This document shows, piece by piece, positions 24,416 through 36,531 of a stretch of 47,261 nucleotides of DNA (its first letter is position 1; the number at the start of each line of letters is the position of its first letter). The DNA lies in the NCBI GenBank assembly GCA_037447605.1, contig CM074811.1, positions 3,608,500-3,655,760 of the forward strand, read 5' to 3'. A program made the position numbers and the translations under genes. The stretch is from Zygnema circumcarinatum (lineage: Eukaryota; Streptophyta; Zygnematophyceae; Zygnematales; Zygnemataceae). Under the pieces are notes generated by a model, which saw only the letters and a list, made by a program, of their open reading frames with translations, searched no databases and was not told where the DNA came from.

Positions 24416-27400
24416 TTACTCCGTGAGTTCCAAGTCGTCATCGATGTCTGGGAGAGGCATTTTCCAAAAGTTCCAATTGTTGAAGTCTTCCTGCAATCCA
24501 AAACCCGCACCCGTACTTAAGCAAAGTAACGATGTGGGGAGCAGTTCGCAGCAGGCTGCATGGGCTGCTGCATATAACTTTTATTAATTTTTCTTTACCT
24601 GACTAAACCGTATCAATCGCAGAAAATCTTGGTGCTCAAGTCAATTAAGCATCTTTTTAAAAAGTTAATATTTTTACTTTTCTGTGCACACACTGACCCT
24701 TTCAGGATGGTCGTCGGTTGCCGTGTGAATCGCCGGGAAGATGTCGTGCACGAGAGAGTGCAGACTGCCGTACGACTTCACATCCACCATGTGCCGCACT
24801 GCCACCTCCCCCTGCACCGCCGAATTGCCAACACGTGAGCTCTCTCAGCCGCACCAATTTTGGGTTGCAATCCAAAACGCAAAGATCTAAAAGACGCTAT
24901 TCATCTTCCCAAGCTACACCGTGGGATGTGAGGAGAAGCGCTACAGGATTTCTGCCACGAATGATCGTTCAATACGGACGGCAGAAACTTCCTCGCAACG
25001 CAATCAACGCATGTAATAATATGAGGCGCCATTTCAGCTTTACCTTGGGATTTATAATGAAGATTTTTCCTTTAGGAATGCCAACAGCCTCATAACTGAT
25101 TTCATCTGTTTCTCGATTCCCAAAGCCGGCGTAGAATGGATTCCTATCAGCTGGAAACAATGCACGAATATCCTGCAGCACAGAGAAAGTAGCTCCTTCG
25201 TTCGTCAGATTGATGATGCTGGGAGCTTATCAAAAGTCAATAGGAAAAAGGTACCATTTCCTTTTCTCATTCTACCAAAGGATCTTCACGTCGTCCCCCA
25301 CCAATCTCAATTCCATTGGAAAAAACCAAGTAACCACGGGTCACAGGAACTAGGTTATTACGACCAAAACTACCGACCTTCTTATGAAGTCAACTGGAAG
25401 GGCGGTCCATGAGCCATTTCTAATGCAGTTCGCATGTTGACTAATCTTTCATTCGATACAAGGACATGTTTCAAACCACCAACACTTTGGCATGACCACG
25501 AACACTCCAAAACTCCGACATGTATCTTTCTTATCCACTCTTTTTAGTCAGCTGGGCACATCATCGAGTCCGTGCCGGCCAATGTTGGGTGGCTCTCTTT
25601 TTGCTTACCGATAAACACGCGATCTTGAATTCGTGTGGGGCTCTTCGAATGACTGCAATCCCAATGTTCAGCATACGCGAAGACAGAAAAGATCAGCACT
25701 GTATGGCAGCTCGGGATACGGCCTGAAAGTAGCAGCGATCCTCGACTGCAAACATGTGTGAAAGAAGGAAGAGTTTCAAACTAAGGAAGAGTTAAAGGTA
25801 CCTTCGCGATAGAGGGAAGGGAAGAGGCCGTCCGGCGAAATAACAACAGGGCCTTCAGGCAGGCAGCTGCCGTCCTGTTCACCACAACGATTCCCTTCCT
25901 TTCAACAATTAGAATTTCAGTGAAAATAAACTGCACTTCCAGCAAGCACATATAGCTGGAAGCCGTTGAGTTCCCATTGGAACCCCTGCGCTGTTCACAA
26001 AATTTAATAACAGAAAGCAAGGGAATCGTATGTCCATGTTCAAACTGTGTCCAAATCTTTCGACATCAAAACACGAATGGATGGACTTACCTGCTTGAGG
26101 TTGAACAAGAAGTTGCGTGTGAGGTAAGCCTGGGTGATCGCCCGAGCACTGAGGAACATGAGCTCATAGCCATTCTCCTGCAGCCCGCCTCATTCACAAA
26201 CACTTTCCCACTCACAAGCTGCAGAAAACGCGGCTACCACAAAATTGAAAGCAGTGGTTTACCAATACACACGATCACTCTTCTTTCAGAGCCAACCTAA
26301 GGCTTAAACAAAACCATTACAACTGATCAGCTGATCAAGGTTACACCCACATTACGTCAAAGCAGGAGAGTGCTTTCTCAAGTAACTAGTAATAAAGCGC
26401 GCTGCTTCATGCGGCTTCCCTTCCACTCAGCTTTCATCCCATTTGTTCTACCCTGCAACTGCATTATGCAGGTCGAGCACATGGGTATTGGGGTCCCATA
26501 CCCGAATGGCCGAAAACAGGCGAGCAACTCCCGACTGCGTCCAGTCGCGGCCCATGAGCGGCATCACTTGCCCCAACACGTCCGATCTGAACCCTCCAAA
26601 CTCCCACTCCAGCGCCAGTCTTTAGGGTTTTTAGGGTTTTTAGGGTTTTTAAGGTTTTTAGGGTTTTTAGGGTTTTTAGGGTTTTTAGGGTTTTTAGGAT
26701 TTTTAGGATTTTTAGGGTTTTTAGGGTTTTTAGGGTTTTTAGGGGTTTTAGAGTTTTTAGGGTCTTTAGGGTCTTTAGGGTCTTAGGGTTTTTAGTGTTT
26801 TTAAGGTTTTTAGGGTTTTTAGGGTTTTAGGGTTTTTAGGGTTTTTAGGGTCTTTAGGGTTTTTAGGGTTTTCAGGTTGGCAGGCAGTCTGACACTTTCT
26901 AGAGATCACCTCTCCCAAGCTTGAAGCTTCTCGTGTCACGATACACAGAACTTGCATGCAAGTTAGTACTTTACTGCTCCGCTGGAAGACGTTCGATTGC
27001 AACGAAAAACTGCGCCTATGCAGCGGATGGACTGAAGCAGAGAGCGGCTGTCATAGCAAGCCGGTTCAGTTTGCGGAGTACTGACTTTGTGATGGTTCCG
27101 TCGACATCCGAGACAACCACGCGGGTATTCCATCTCCAAACATAGAGTGAGCACTCCACCTGCGGCCGCCAATTATGTTTCAGTTTACATGAACAACACC
27201 GGATGCACACAGAAAAACACCCGGATTCCCCTGCGGCCTAAGGAATAATAGCATAAGCTCAAGGGAAACTACATGGCCGACCTCGAAAGTATGAGTGTCG
27301 TCATTCTCGTCTATACTGAAGGACTTGCATTGACATCAAATCGCAAGGGGCGAGCCTACCAGACAGCTTTCTTCCCAAATGGGGAATGGCAACCGACTCA

Positions 27401-30400
27401 ACCTCTCTTGCCCAAAAAGCATGGCTTTGCTTGCTACAAAGGTAGTAAGCCTCACCTGCTGTTTTCCCAACATTCTTGTAGTAAACGAGAATGTGATCCG
27501 GTTCTTGCCCTCATGCAGAGGTAAAGTCGCCAACTGCTCTGACGTGGGATACAGCATGCGAAGTCGCTGTTTCCGGGGGCGAGCATAGAACCCGTTCACA
27601 CCGTACAGCAGCTCCTTTGTGAGAGGGTTGTCCAAAGCTGCCCCCGCCGCTGCGAGCATAACCTCGGGGGGAATGGGAGGGGGCCCGTTCTTGCCAGCAG
27701 GGGGGCCCGCTATCGGGGGGGGTCTCCTCCCAGCCCCAAAAGGCCAAAGTTTCCACCCTCCCCGCCCCCCTGCGAGAAGGTCCTGGTTACCTTCCGGGTG
27801 AGGTTTTTCCACTGCTATTGCCCCATCAAGTTCGACTCCAATCGGCGGCAAAACTTTCCCAAAGGCAAGCAGTCCGACCAATCGCGGAGCTGCAGCTGCC
27901 CAGGGGTAATACCTCCCGTCTACCTTGGCCACTAGTCTATCGTTGTTGATGATGTTCAAGGGGTTTCTAACGTACTGGTCCATTGTCACCTTCTGGGATT
28001 CGAATGCAGTCGCCGCCGCATCAATCCCCATTCGCTCATTCAGCAGATGTCGGCATAAGGAAAGTTCGAGACCAGTCGAGGGTGCCTGGAAAAGTGGGGC
28101 TTCAGGGAGTTTGGGTGTCGAGCTGTTTCCGTCAGACATCTTCCCTTCTGAGTTTTCAACATAAATTTCTATTTGCGTGTTTTGGGTCAGTCCGCCCTGC
28201 ACTCTTGCCACATCATCATTTTCCTGTTTGCTATCCGGTTCAATAGCCCTTGTACTATCTGTATTTGCTTCTGCAATGGGGGACTCCTTTACAATCTCCC
28301 GTTCACCATCCGATTCGAGAACGTGAGCTTCACTGGGCCCTTGATCGGCTGTAGCTGGCACAAGGCGACAAGAAGACTCAGAACAAGGTGGATAAGGAGA
28401 TGGGACGTCAAACTAGATTCATATAAAGAGGGAACAAACTTTCGACAACCACACATCTGACACAGATAATAATGTTGGTCATGCATTGAACAAATCAATC
28501 AACTCAATCTGCTCCAGGTATGCTAGAACGAAACATGTCATTTCCAAACCTGCTCGTCCACCTCCAAAGCCTAAAGCCTTCCTATAGGTTTTCCATTCAG
28601 ATTACCCTTGAAGCAAAACTGGGTGATATATAGTCATCTTGGAAAAGTTCATTACTCAAGTCCCATGGGCTTCAGTAGCCCATGGGACTTCGCCATCCAA
28701 ACTACTAGTCATCCATTGAGGATGGCCATCCACTTGGTGGCTTTGGACACGAGCAAGGACAAGGACGATCTCTTTTGGTGCCGTGAACCTCTTTTCACGC
28801 AATGAAGGGTTGAAATGTTTTCAAGCCCTGCAAAGCAATGGATTGTTGATAGTCCGACAGCATCACTATGGGTCATTGCTTTAGTTCTGGATTAAGGGAC
28901 CATACCAGCAGTCGATAAATCCGCGGCTGAAGTCAAACCGTCCAGTAACGCATCCGATGATGATTCGCGGCTTTCTGAAGCCTCCTTGATCGCTGTTAAT
29001 CCCTCCTCGTCTTCTTGCATCAAGTCGCTGATTTCAAGGAGGCTCGCATGGCAGCTGCGAAAAACATCATCCTCCGTTGTTGTGTTGTCATCAGTCCCCT
29101 TCCTGTCAGCCCATTTTGGACTCTCCAAATCCATCTCGTGCAAACTGCCAAGTGAATGAAACCTTTCCATTGTGACATCTTGCGACTGCATTCCAGAGGT
29201 GAGCCTCTGTGACAATGGTTGCTCTCCTTTCACTTCACAGTTTTCATAATCCCCTCTGCCCTCCACCTCACCCGTCTCCGCCACAAATCCAACCAAAGGT
29301 TCCGCACGCTCCTGCTCTGTTCGTTCGACTCCTTTCTCCATCACTTTGGCTTCCTCGCGGCTTTCATCATCCTCCCTATCAGCTCCATTCCGGCTCTGCG
29401 CTGAAATTTCAACCCGGTTTTCCTCCTGTAACGTTGCGACGTTCACATGGGGGCTTGTTTCCATTCCTTCTCGCTCCCCATACGCACACGGTGCAACTTC
29501 CTGTTCCTTCCCTTCCACCTGCTCCCCTACCTTTTCATCCTCCTGCTTCTGTGAAGATTGTACATGTTGACTGGTTGCCAGACTTTCAACCATGTCTTTT
29601 TCAGCCACCGTTGCCATCTCTCGGGTTCCCTCACTGAGCTTTTTATCATCTTCAACCCTATCGCTCATCTCAACTTTACCCTGCCTCTCTCCTGAAAGTT
29701 CTATCTGCCACTCATCGCCTTCTTGGTTTGCTTCTGTTGATTTCACGTGAAGCCCCTTCCCAGCATAATCAAGATTCTGACTCGCCCACAATGACTCAGC
29801 TTCTATTTCCTTCCCTCCCTCGCTCTCGGACGCCTGTCCATGTTCCTGCTCCTGTGAGAACTGCTTTGTTGGCGAACATTCGGCGATGTCTTCGTCAGCC
29901 ACGGTTGCCACTACCACGTGACCGTCGAAACTCATTAGAACAACCTCCTCGTGTTCAGCAGAGGTGGCACTAACCTCTTCCTGGTCATCCTTCTCACTTT
30001 TATCCAAAATGCTCGTGAGAGAGCCACTTCCATTGGGTCCGCCAGCAGTGCCCTCCAAGTTCTGCAGATTTGCGGCTTCTACTGCTTCTTGTACCACTAT
30101 GTCATGGCCTTCCCTTGTCAATTCTATCTCATTCCCACTATTCCGCCCATCGTGCACTTCTTCTTCAAGTACTTCTACGGTAGCTGCTATACTCTCAAGA
30201 AGAGCATCAGTGCCATCAGCTCCTGTTGATACAAGCAATTCGAGAGATGCTGCAACCAAATCTACTCCCTTCAACCCACCTCCTTCCTCACCTGTTACAA
30301 CTTCTTCTGACAATCTCATTGTAGCTCTATCCTCATCTTCCTCCTGCAAGACTTCAATTGAAGTTCCAGAATCAACTTCCTCTGGAGTTTCCAGGTCAGG

Positions 30401-32584
30401 ACTTGTGTCAGTCCTTGTGCTTTCTTCGACGGTGTTGTCCATCGGCTCAATATGATCCTCCCTCTGTGCAACATCCTTGCCTTCATCGGACGAACTCGAT
30501 CCATCCCCAAGACGGCTATGACCATGCACCGGCCTTTGACCGTGCACAGACTCCACAACATCCCGACCCACAGTTTCTCCTCGAGCCCGCTTCGAAGAAT
30601 GTTTCTTCACCCTAGGCGAACTCCACTGCTTATCGATCAGGTCGACTAGAAGTTGTGCCCGTTCAGCAGAAATCGGCGCCGCAACATCTTCCTTTTCGTC
30701 TTTCGAACCCTGCCCTTGTTCTCCTGCTTCTATAGGACCGGGCCCTTCATCCCCTTGACTCCCCCCCTCTACACTTGCAACCTCAACGTTGCCCGACTCA
30801 TTGACTTCTCCGGAGGCACGTAATGCAAGAGTTTGATCATCGTTCCCTTCCTCAGGCCCTACTCTTTGCTCGGATGTTTTTTCAGTCTTCTCTTTCCTGG
30901 GAGATGGCAAGGAATCCCTTCCATGATTTTCATTGGCCTTCGGCGGCTTTAACCGCCAGCCAAACCAGCCCCAACCTCGTTTTTGTCTCTGCTCTTTGTC
31001 TTCATCTTTTTTCAAGGCAGCCACAAACGCTTGTTTGGAAGATGAAGGTGCATGCCTAACTGCCACAGCTGCCTTCTCTACGATTGCCCTCCAGGCCATT
31101 TCCCTATCCATAGCAGCCTTCAGCTTTGGGGTGACTTCGAACTCGGACTCAGCCCCAGACTCAACTGTTTCAGAGGCTGTCAAAAGCAACTGTCCAATCC
31201 GTTCTTTCTCAGAATCACTCACATAGCTTCGTCCACTCGCACCCGCACCAGTGGAAGCTTGGGCGTTTGCACTGTTGACAGTCTCAGGTGCAGGCAGGAG
31301 ACGTGCCATTGAAGTAGAAAAACGGGGGCTAGTCTCGAAGGAAGGGCGTTCAGAAGAAGAAGGTTCAAGAGCAGAATCAGTACTTTGGTTTCTATTACTT
31401 ACACTCGTGGCATCTTCTTGGTTATGCACTCCACTTGTTAGCAGGGTGCTTCCTTGCCCCGTATCCGCTGAACTGCAAAGCAAGGAAGCAGTTTCTGCTA
31501 ACAGGAGGTCCCTAGTGATGCTTCTCAACTCAGGCTGATCATTAGTTAGGGCTGCATTGCCACTTTGAGGAGACGCCTTCATTTTCTCCTTCTGCACACT
31601 GGGTAGTGTCCCTGAAGCGAGAGCGGCAGCAGAAGACTCCGCTAACAAAGCAGCCGTAGAGTCGATTGCCGCGGCGAGGTGTGACGCCACTATAGCTGTG
31701 CTGCCGCCAGATAAAACCATTTGGGGCGTGCTTACTGAGGTTAAACCCGATCGCACAGTCGTGAAAGCGACGATTTGAGATGGTTGTTTGTCATGAAAGG
31801 TGAGCGGAAGGGCGTTCGGCTTTGAGGGAGGACTACCCAGCACTACACTGCTTGCTACACTTTCCGCACCAGCAGTTGCTTGTGAAATAAATGGTGTATT
31901 TTCAGCTTCTGTCTTCATATGGACATCTGGCTCTTTAGAGGTCTGATGTTCGCCTCCCGCCTTCATTTCATCCGGAAAGGAATCCCGTGGGACTGCACTT
32001 GGAGCTTGGCTATGGTCGGCGGACTCAACATCATCACAAAAACTCGAGGGAACAGGTGCAGACGATGACCGGGGAAACGGACTCTCGATATTAGCAAGGC
32101 TTTTTGACTCTACTTCAGAGGGTACAAAGGAAGAAGTGGAATGAGAAGCTGGGAGAGGAGATGTGGAGGCTATTTCACTGCGAGGAAGTTCCAAAGCCTG
32201 CTCCGACCGCAATGATGTTGAAAGTTGTAACGTCTCAACGCTGCTCACATCCTCTCCATCCCCTCTACTTTCCTCCTTGTACTCAAGAAGCATGAGGTCT
32301 GCAGCCTTAGTTCCAGCAAGAAGTTTCTGATTTTCTTTATGATATTCTAGAAGCCCAGCAATATCATCCTCCTCTTCCTTCGCAAAATATGCCTCCCCTT
32401 TTGAATCCAAGCACATGTGAAAACCTGCCTCGACATCATTAACAGTGACGGTTACAATCCTTTCACGACGTTTTAAAACACCTTGAAAATTTCCGAAACG
32501 AACGTACCATGGCGCCGTTTTGTATCCCCCGTCCTCTTGCTTGACCACGATGATGTCAACAGCTCCACCGAATGGGTGAAACAT
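24416..32584 (-). CDS. PAH: Phosphatidate phosphatase (lipin/PAH family)
   Basis: Inferred exons on the minus strand: 32584-28906, 28354-27456, 27159-27086, 26586-26502, 26177-26091, 25874-25802, 25652-25609, 25172-25044, 24811-24698 and 24490-24416, all in phase, giving 1752 residues. The N-lipin domain is plain: [38 protein letters not shown]. The C-terminal region has [34 protein letters not shown] and [10 protein letters not shown]. The HAD catalytic site is [14 protein letters not shown], nucleophile Asp near 27108. [58 protein letters not shown] and [10 protein letters not shown] complete the LNS2 domain. The enzyme converts phosphatidate to diacylglycerol on ER membranes. The first exon encodes an acidic, Ser/Glu-rich insert of about 1100 residues, so the protein is roughly twice Arabidopsis size. 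An acceptor at 32596 (reading VRVN before the Met) suggests an unlocated first exon with the usual N-terminal amphipathic helix. Confidence 0.95.
26621..26871 (+). repeat. Telomere-like TTTTTAGGG array in a PAH intron
   Basis: About 28 units of GTTTTTAGG (nine bases), with scattered variants (TCTTTAGGG, TTAGGG, TTTTAGGATT). It lies wholly inside the PAH intron between exons ending at 27086 and starting at 26586. On the transcribed strand it reads (CCCTAAAAA)n and stops 34 bases before the splice acceptor at 26587. The unit is longer than the TTTAGGG plant repeat and the TTTTAGGG form of some green algae. Confidence 0.92.
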
Positions 32585-33106
32585 ATTGACGCGGACCTAA
32601 AAGTGAAGTAGAATGAAGGGAAATTTTGCCAAAGTAGCGGCTATGTGACCATCAGGTTACAGCAGATCCCTCAAGACTTTTGAGCCTCCGCATAAGCTTA
32701 CAGCCTACGCCTCCATCCAAGTTCCCCAACTGCTCCGGTCCTGTCAAGTTGCAGCAACACTCCTGCAACAGGCCCCCTCACGTGCTGCAACACGCCGTCT
32801 GCCCGCCCCTCGCATCCTCCATCCGGCATCCTCTTCCCCGCAGCACCCTTGTCCCCTCACAGCCACTCAAGCAGCCGTCGGCCCTTGAAGCCAGCCCTAA
32901 ACAGCATATGCACAACTGCATGCGCAGATGACGACCTTGCGAGGGAGGCAGCGCATCGCGTGGCAGCAGCCAGCCATCCACATCCCCATCCCCATCCCCC
33001 CCCCCCCGAAGAGCCAGGGCCACAGCCACAGCCAGAGCGCAGCGGAGCCCTTTCCACCCCGGCAGCGCGACGGCCTCACCCTCTCCTTCGCCCGGTCGGC
33101 CAACTG

Positions 33107-33190
33107 CGAGCGTCCGTCCGCCCGTCCGCCCGTCCGTCCGTTCGCCGTCCGTCGGTCCACCCGTCCGTCCACCCGTCCGTCCGTCCGCCG
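33107..33190. repeat. CCGT/CCGTCCGC tetranucleotide microsatellite
   Basis: Runs of CCGTCCGC and CCGTCCGT with ACC interruptions extend over about 84 bp. It is in the shared upstream region of PAH and APH-1. Confidence 0.8.
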
Positions 33191-33369
33191 GTAGGCGCGC
33201 GCCGCTCGTTTCGGCGCGCGCCACGTGGATGGCGGGGGGCGCCCGCGCTGCGATTGGCCGCCCGCCGCGGTGAGATCGCCGCCAGCAGTTGACCCGCCGT
33301 TGACTTGCCACACGCCGCCTCCTGCCTGGATCAAACGCGGTGAGATCCACTGGACTGCCCTCGCTCATC

Positions 33370-33475
33370 ATGGGGCATGCATGGGACCATGAGGCCATCC
33401 ATGGGGCCATCGATTCATGGGACCATCCATGGGGCCATCGATGCATGTGCCCATCCATGGGGCCATCCATGCATG
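33370..33475. repeat. 28-bp tandem repeat rich in CCATCCATGG
   Basis: The unit CATGGGACCATCCATGGGGC continues as CATCGATG, 28 bp in all. It occurs about 3.5 times with small changes. The many CCATGG and ATCGAT palindromes give ATG codons on both strands, which explains the Met-rich open frames here. Confidence 0.8.
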
Positions 33476-33749
33476 GCTTCACTCCTTTCAGGCAGGCAGG
33501 CTGGAAACTGCAATGATGCTGCGGCTGTGCTTGCGGAAGCAGGAGCACGAGCAGAAGCACGAGGAGGAGCAGGAGCAGGCCGCGGGGCCGGGTCCGGGGG
33601 CGGGGGCGGGGGCGGGAGCAGGAGCCGCCTGCTTGCAAGCGTGATGATGGCGGACGCCTCCGTGCTCTGTGTCGCGACGACCTTCTCGCCACGGCGGAGC
33701 GCGTCGCAGGGACGATGAGGCGGTGAGCGGTGTCAAGGGAGTGCAGGAG

Positions 33750-35977
33750 ATGACGCTTGCCTCGTTTCTGGGATGCTTTCTCATCGGCGCGGGTCCCGGC
33801 ATCGCTCTCTTCATCACTGTTGTCTCGCGGAAATCGTTTCTGGTCATTATAACGCTTTCCAGGTCAGGCCTCCTGTCGCAGAACTCGTCGTTGGCGTCCT
33901 CCAACGAATTATGCTACTAGGTTTTTAGAAGGCAATCGGTTAAGGTTCATGGAAAAGCCGTAATCACGTCATCTTTTCTGAACAAAAGAGCTTTTTGGGG
34001 CACCACACGGTGATCGTAGCTCGATGCAGCAGGCCGTGTCCTGTTAGAAATCCAAGAGTGAGGCTCTTTTTTGCGGGAATCACACAATTTTTTATCGACA
34101 CTTTCTCCTTTCCCTCGTTCTCAGCCAGCTGAGGCTCTACTTCCTGCATTTTATTACCTTTACCGACTTTTCTAGTCAACTGTGCGTTAGCTTTTGCTTT
34201 TATTCAAGCGACTCGCTTGGGTTGGCGTACGAATTTCTCCAATTTCTCCAATTGACTTTTTTTCTGATGCTGCTCCTTTACAGCGCCTTTTTCTGGCTCT
34301 TGACTGTTATCGTCGTAGCAACGTTATGGCGCCCCTTCATTCCCTTGGGCCCATCCGTGTGGCCACTGGCCTTCCTGCTGTTGACAGCTGTCGCAGTAGA
34401 AGAGGCCGCTCGACTTCTCATGTGGCGAATGTATTCGTAAGATCGTATGCCTTGTCCGCCCAATCCTCAATTATGTGCATGTTGCACTGCTATAGCTGAG
34501 TAAGCGGCGACCAGCGAAGAATGAAAATTGTCGTCAATCCCTATTGAGCTAGATAAGGCAACTGCAGAGACTTTACTTACTCCTTAAGAGCACACGTATC
34601 TATGTTGTGCATGGTACAGTCAGTTGGAGACTTACGTGGAGGCCATTGCTGCAGCACAAGGCAGGCCTCGTCTGTCATCTTCTGACAAAATGCAAATCGC
34701 TCTTGGTAAGTGCACAATCGCGAAAGCAATCCAATTTTACTTGATCAACGTTGATCACCTTCATAGACAATAGCATTCGTCAACAACTCATTTTGATAAT
34801 CTGGTATGCGACCGGATGAAGTGGGAAGTTGAAAGAGGCGTCTTGCATTAGGGGAACATGGGATCACTTGTCTGATCCGACTCCCCTTTCTTGCCGTTGA
34901 ACAACTGGCAGCTGGCGGTTTAGGCCATGGTGGTGTGCACTCCGCTCTTTTCTTCCTCAGCCTCATCACTCCTGCCCTTGGACCAGCGACTTTCTATGCC
35001 GAAAACTGTGCAGAAATGCCTTTTTTTCTCAGTGCTGGTATGGCTTGGATATGTCCCATGATCTTTTTTTTTCTTTTTCGTTGCCTCTCTTATTTTCCTT
35101 TTTTGGGGGTTTCCGTCGTGAAGGCTGTTCGTACAAGCTTAACCAAACTGAAGAAATCAGTCGGTCTCTTCGCTTTTGAATCAGGTCTGATTGAAATTAT
35201 TCATGTGGACTCGTGCATCCTCCTGTTTGGGCGGCCAATGTAATGTTGACTTTACATTGTTACTTTTGCGCAGCTCTTTTTTCTTTGGCCACGTTTCTTC
35301 AACATACCTTTTCTATGGTGGTGGCGTTCGATGCCTTCGAAAGCAGGTCACAGGAACGGCAACTGGTGGTTCCTGCAATCCACCTTGTCTCAGCCCTTTC
35401 GGTAAGGCTTTGACTGTATGGCAGAGAAGTCCAAGAGACCCTCTGCTCCTTCAGGGGAACACTATGGCCATCGTAATCTCGTTTAGCTGTGTGGATAGTG
35501 TCGGTAGTGGGTCAGTTGTGAGTGACGCCAAAGGAAACATGCACCAGTACATAGAGGGCACTGAATGTGGAAGGGCTGACGGCTGCATGGGCATTTGCTC
35601 CCAGAGCTCGCTGTGGAAGGAAGCTACTTAGAGTGCAAGTTGTGGGTGCTTCTTCTCCACAATGGAACATGCCAGTCGGTTGAGGTTGGGGCAGCCGAGA
35701 ATGGCTCATCCACGTAGTCCAACGATGAGCGAATGCCATTAGCGCCATTATCACCGTGGATGCAGCTATTGCAGGTACTGGCCGGCTTTGACACGTAGTG
35801 CTGTGCTGTATGCAGATGCTGGTCAACCTCGCGCCCGGCGGATGCACCTTCGGGGTGCCCCTAGCCTGGGCCTGCACGGCTCCGGCACTTGTGCTCAGCG
35901 CGAGGGTCGTGTGGGAGCAGACCCGTCCCACGCGGAGTCATGTGCAGGAACAGCACTCCATGCGCTCGATCTACTGA
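33750..35977 (+). CDS. APH1: APH-1, gamma-secretase subunit
   Basis: Six inferred exons: 33750-33862, 34284-34436, 34620-34705, 34912-35037, 35274-35401 and 35816-35977. They are GT-AG and in phase, giving 255 residues, the usual APH-1 length. Seven hydrophobic segments are visible. Diagnostic motifs: GPGIALFITVVSRKSFL, LWRPFIPLGPSVWPLAFLLL, EAARLLMWRMYS, ALAGGLGHGGVHSALFFLSL (the glycine-rich helix, G119-G125), PALGPATFYAEN, HTFSMVVAFDAF and VVPAIHLVSAL. His170 and His196 match the two conserved intramembrane histidines of human APH-1 (171 and 197). The start MTLASFLGCF aligns with animal and plant APH-1. APH-1 scaffolds presenilin, nicastrin and PEN-2 in the membrane protease complex. An earlier ATG near 33715 is out of frame and stops after three codons. 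It is divergent from PAH. Confidence 0.97.
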
Positions 35978-36531
35978 TTAACTGTTGTTTTTTCCAGAGA
36001 AAGTGAATCATCAAAGCATTCATGCATTCGCCTGCGTCATTGGTTGGCACTTGGCTTACTTTAGATGATGCGTTCGTTTGAAGCTCTTATGTGCTTCTTA
36101 AAGTTACACAAAGTATTTTTTCTACTTGGGCAATCCAGCTGGTGTCTTATTCTTATTGCAAATAATGGTGCAGTCCTATGAGTCGTCCTATGTCCTTGCA
36201 TGGACACGTGTGAGGCACCACGTACTCACTCACGTTACAAGCATCACATTTTGGAATGCGGAGGATCAACCAACTCCCAACATGTTCGTGGAACTCGCGC
36301 TTATCTGTATTGCGGGTCGACCCACTGCTTCGACCGCGCATTCTGCCAACACCGTCTGCAAAGGTACTGCATGCACTTTTCTAAAAGCTTACGCTATCAC
36401 GCTAATGTTGTCACGTCGAAGCTGTCAACAGTAAAGATCTTCGTGCAGACGCGCAGCGACAAGAGGTCTTATTTCAGGTGGAACGCATCCAAGCGAACCT
36501 TTCGGAGTCGCAGTTGGTATCGACGGCCTCC
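35978..36531. other. Convergent intergenic region, APH-1 / GST 3' ends
   Basis: A gap of about 550 bp between two genes that end toward each other. It must contain both 3' UTRs. Open frames of about 100 codons on the plus strand have no recognisable motif. I see nothing else. Confidence 0.5.

Larger units (their letters stand above)
32585..33749. promoter_or_regulatory. GC-rich divergent promoter region, PAH / APH-1
   Basis: About 1.2 kb separates the PAH and APH-1 start codons, which point apart. 32940-33300 is very GC-rich with a C-run at 32997-33007, CCGT tetranucleotide repeats and then a 28-bp repeat. A first PAH exon encoding the conserved N-terminal helix should lie here on the minus strand, but I could not find it. 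A 304-codon open frame on the minus strand consists of repeat-encoded low-complexity sequence and is not supported. Confidence 0.55.

Noticed and set aside
26370-26786. Frame with a GFLGFL repeat at the telomere-like array
   Set aside because: It is a direct translation of the 9-bp repeat and lies antisense to PAH exon 4 and its intron.
32778-33692. 304-codon open frame on the minus strand above PAH
   Set aside because: It is built from the CCGT and 28-bp repeats and poly-Leu from GGA/GCA-type runs. It has no conserved motif, and its other strand is equally open.
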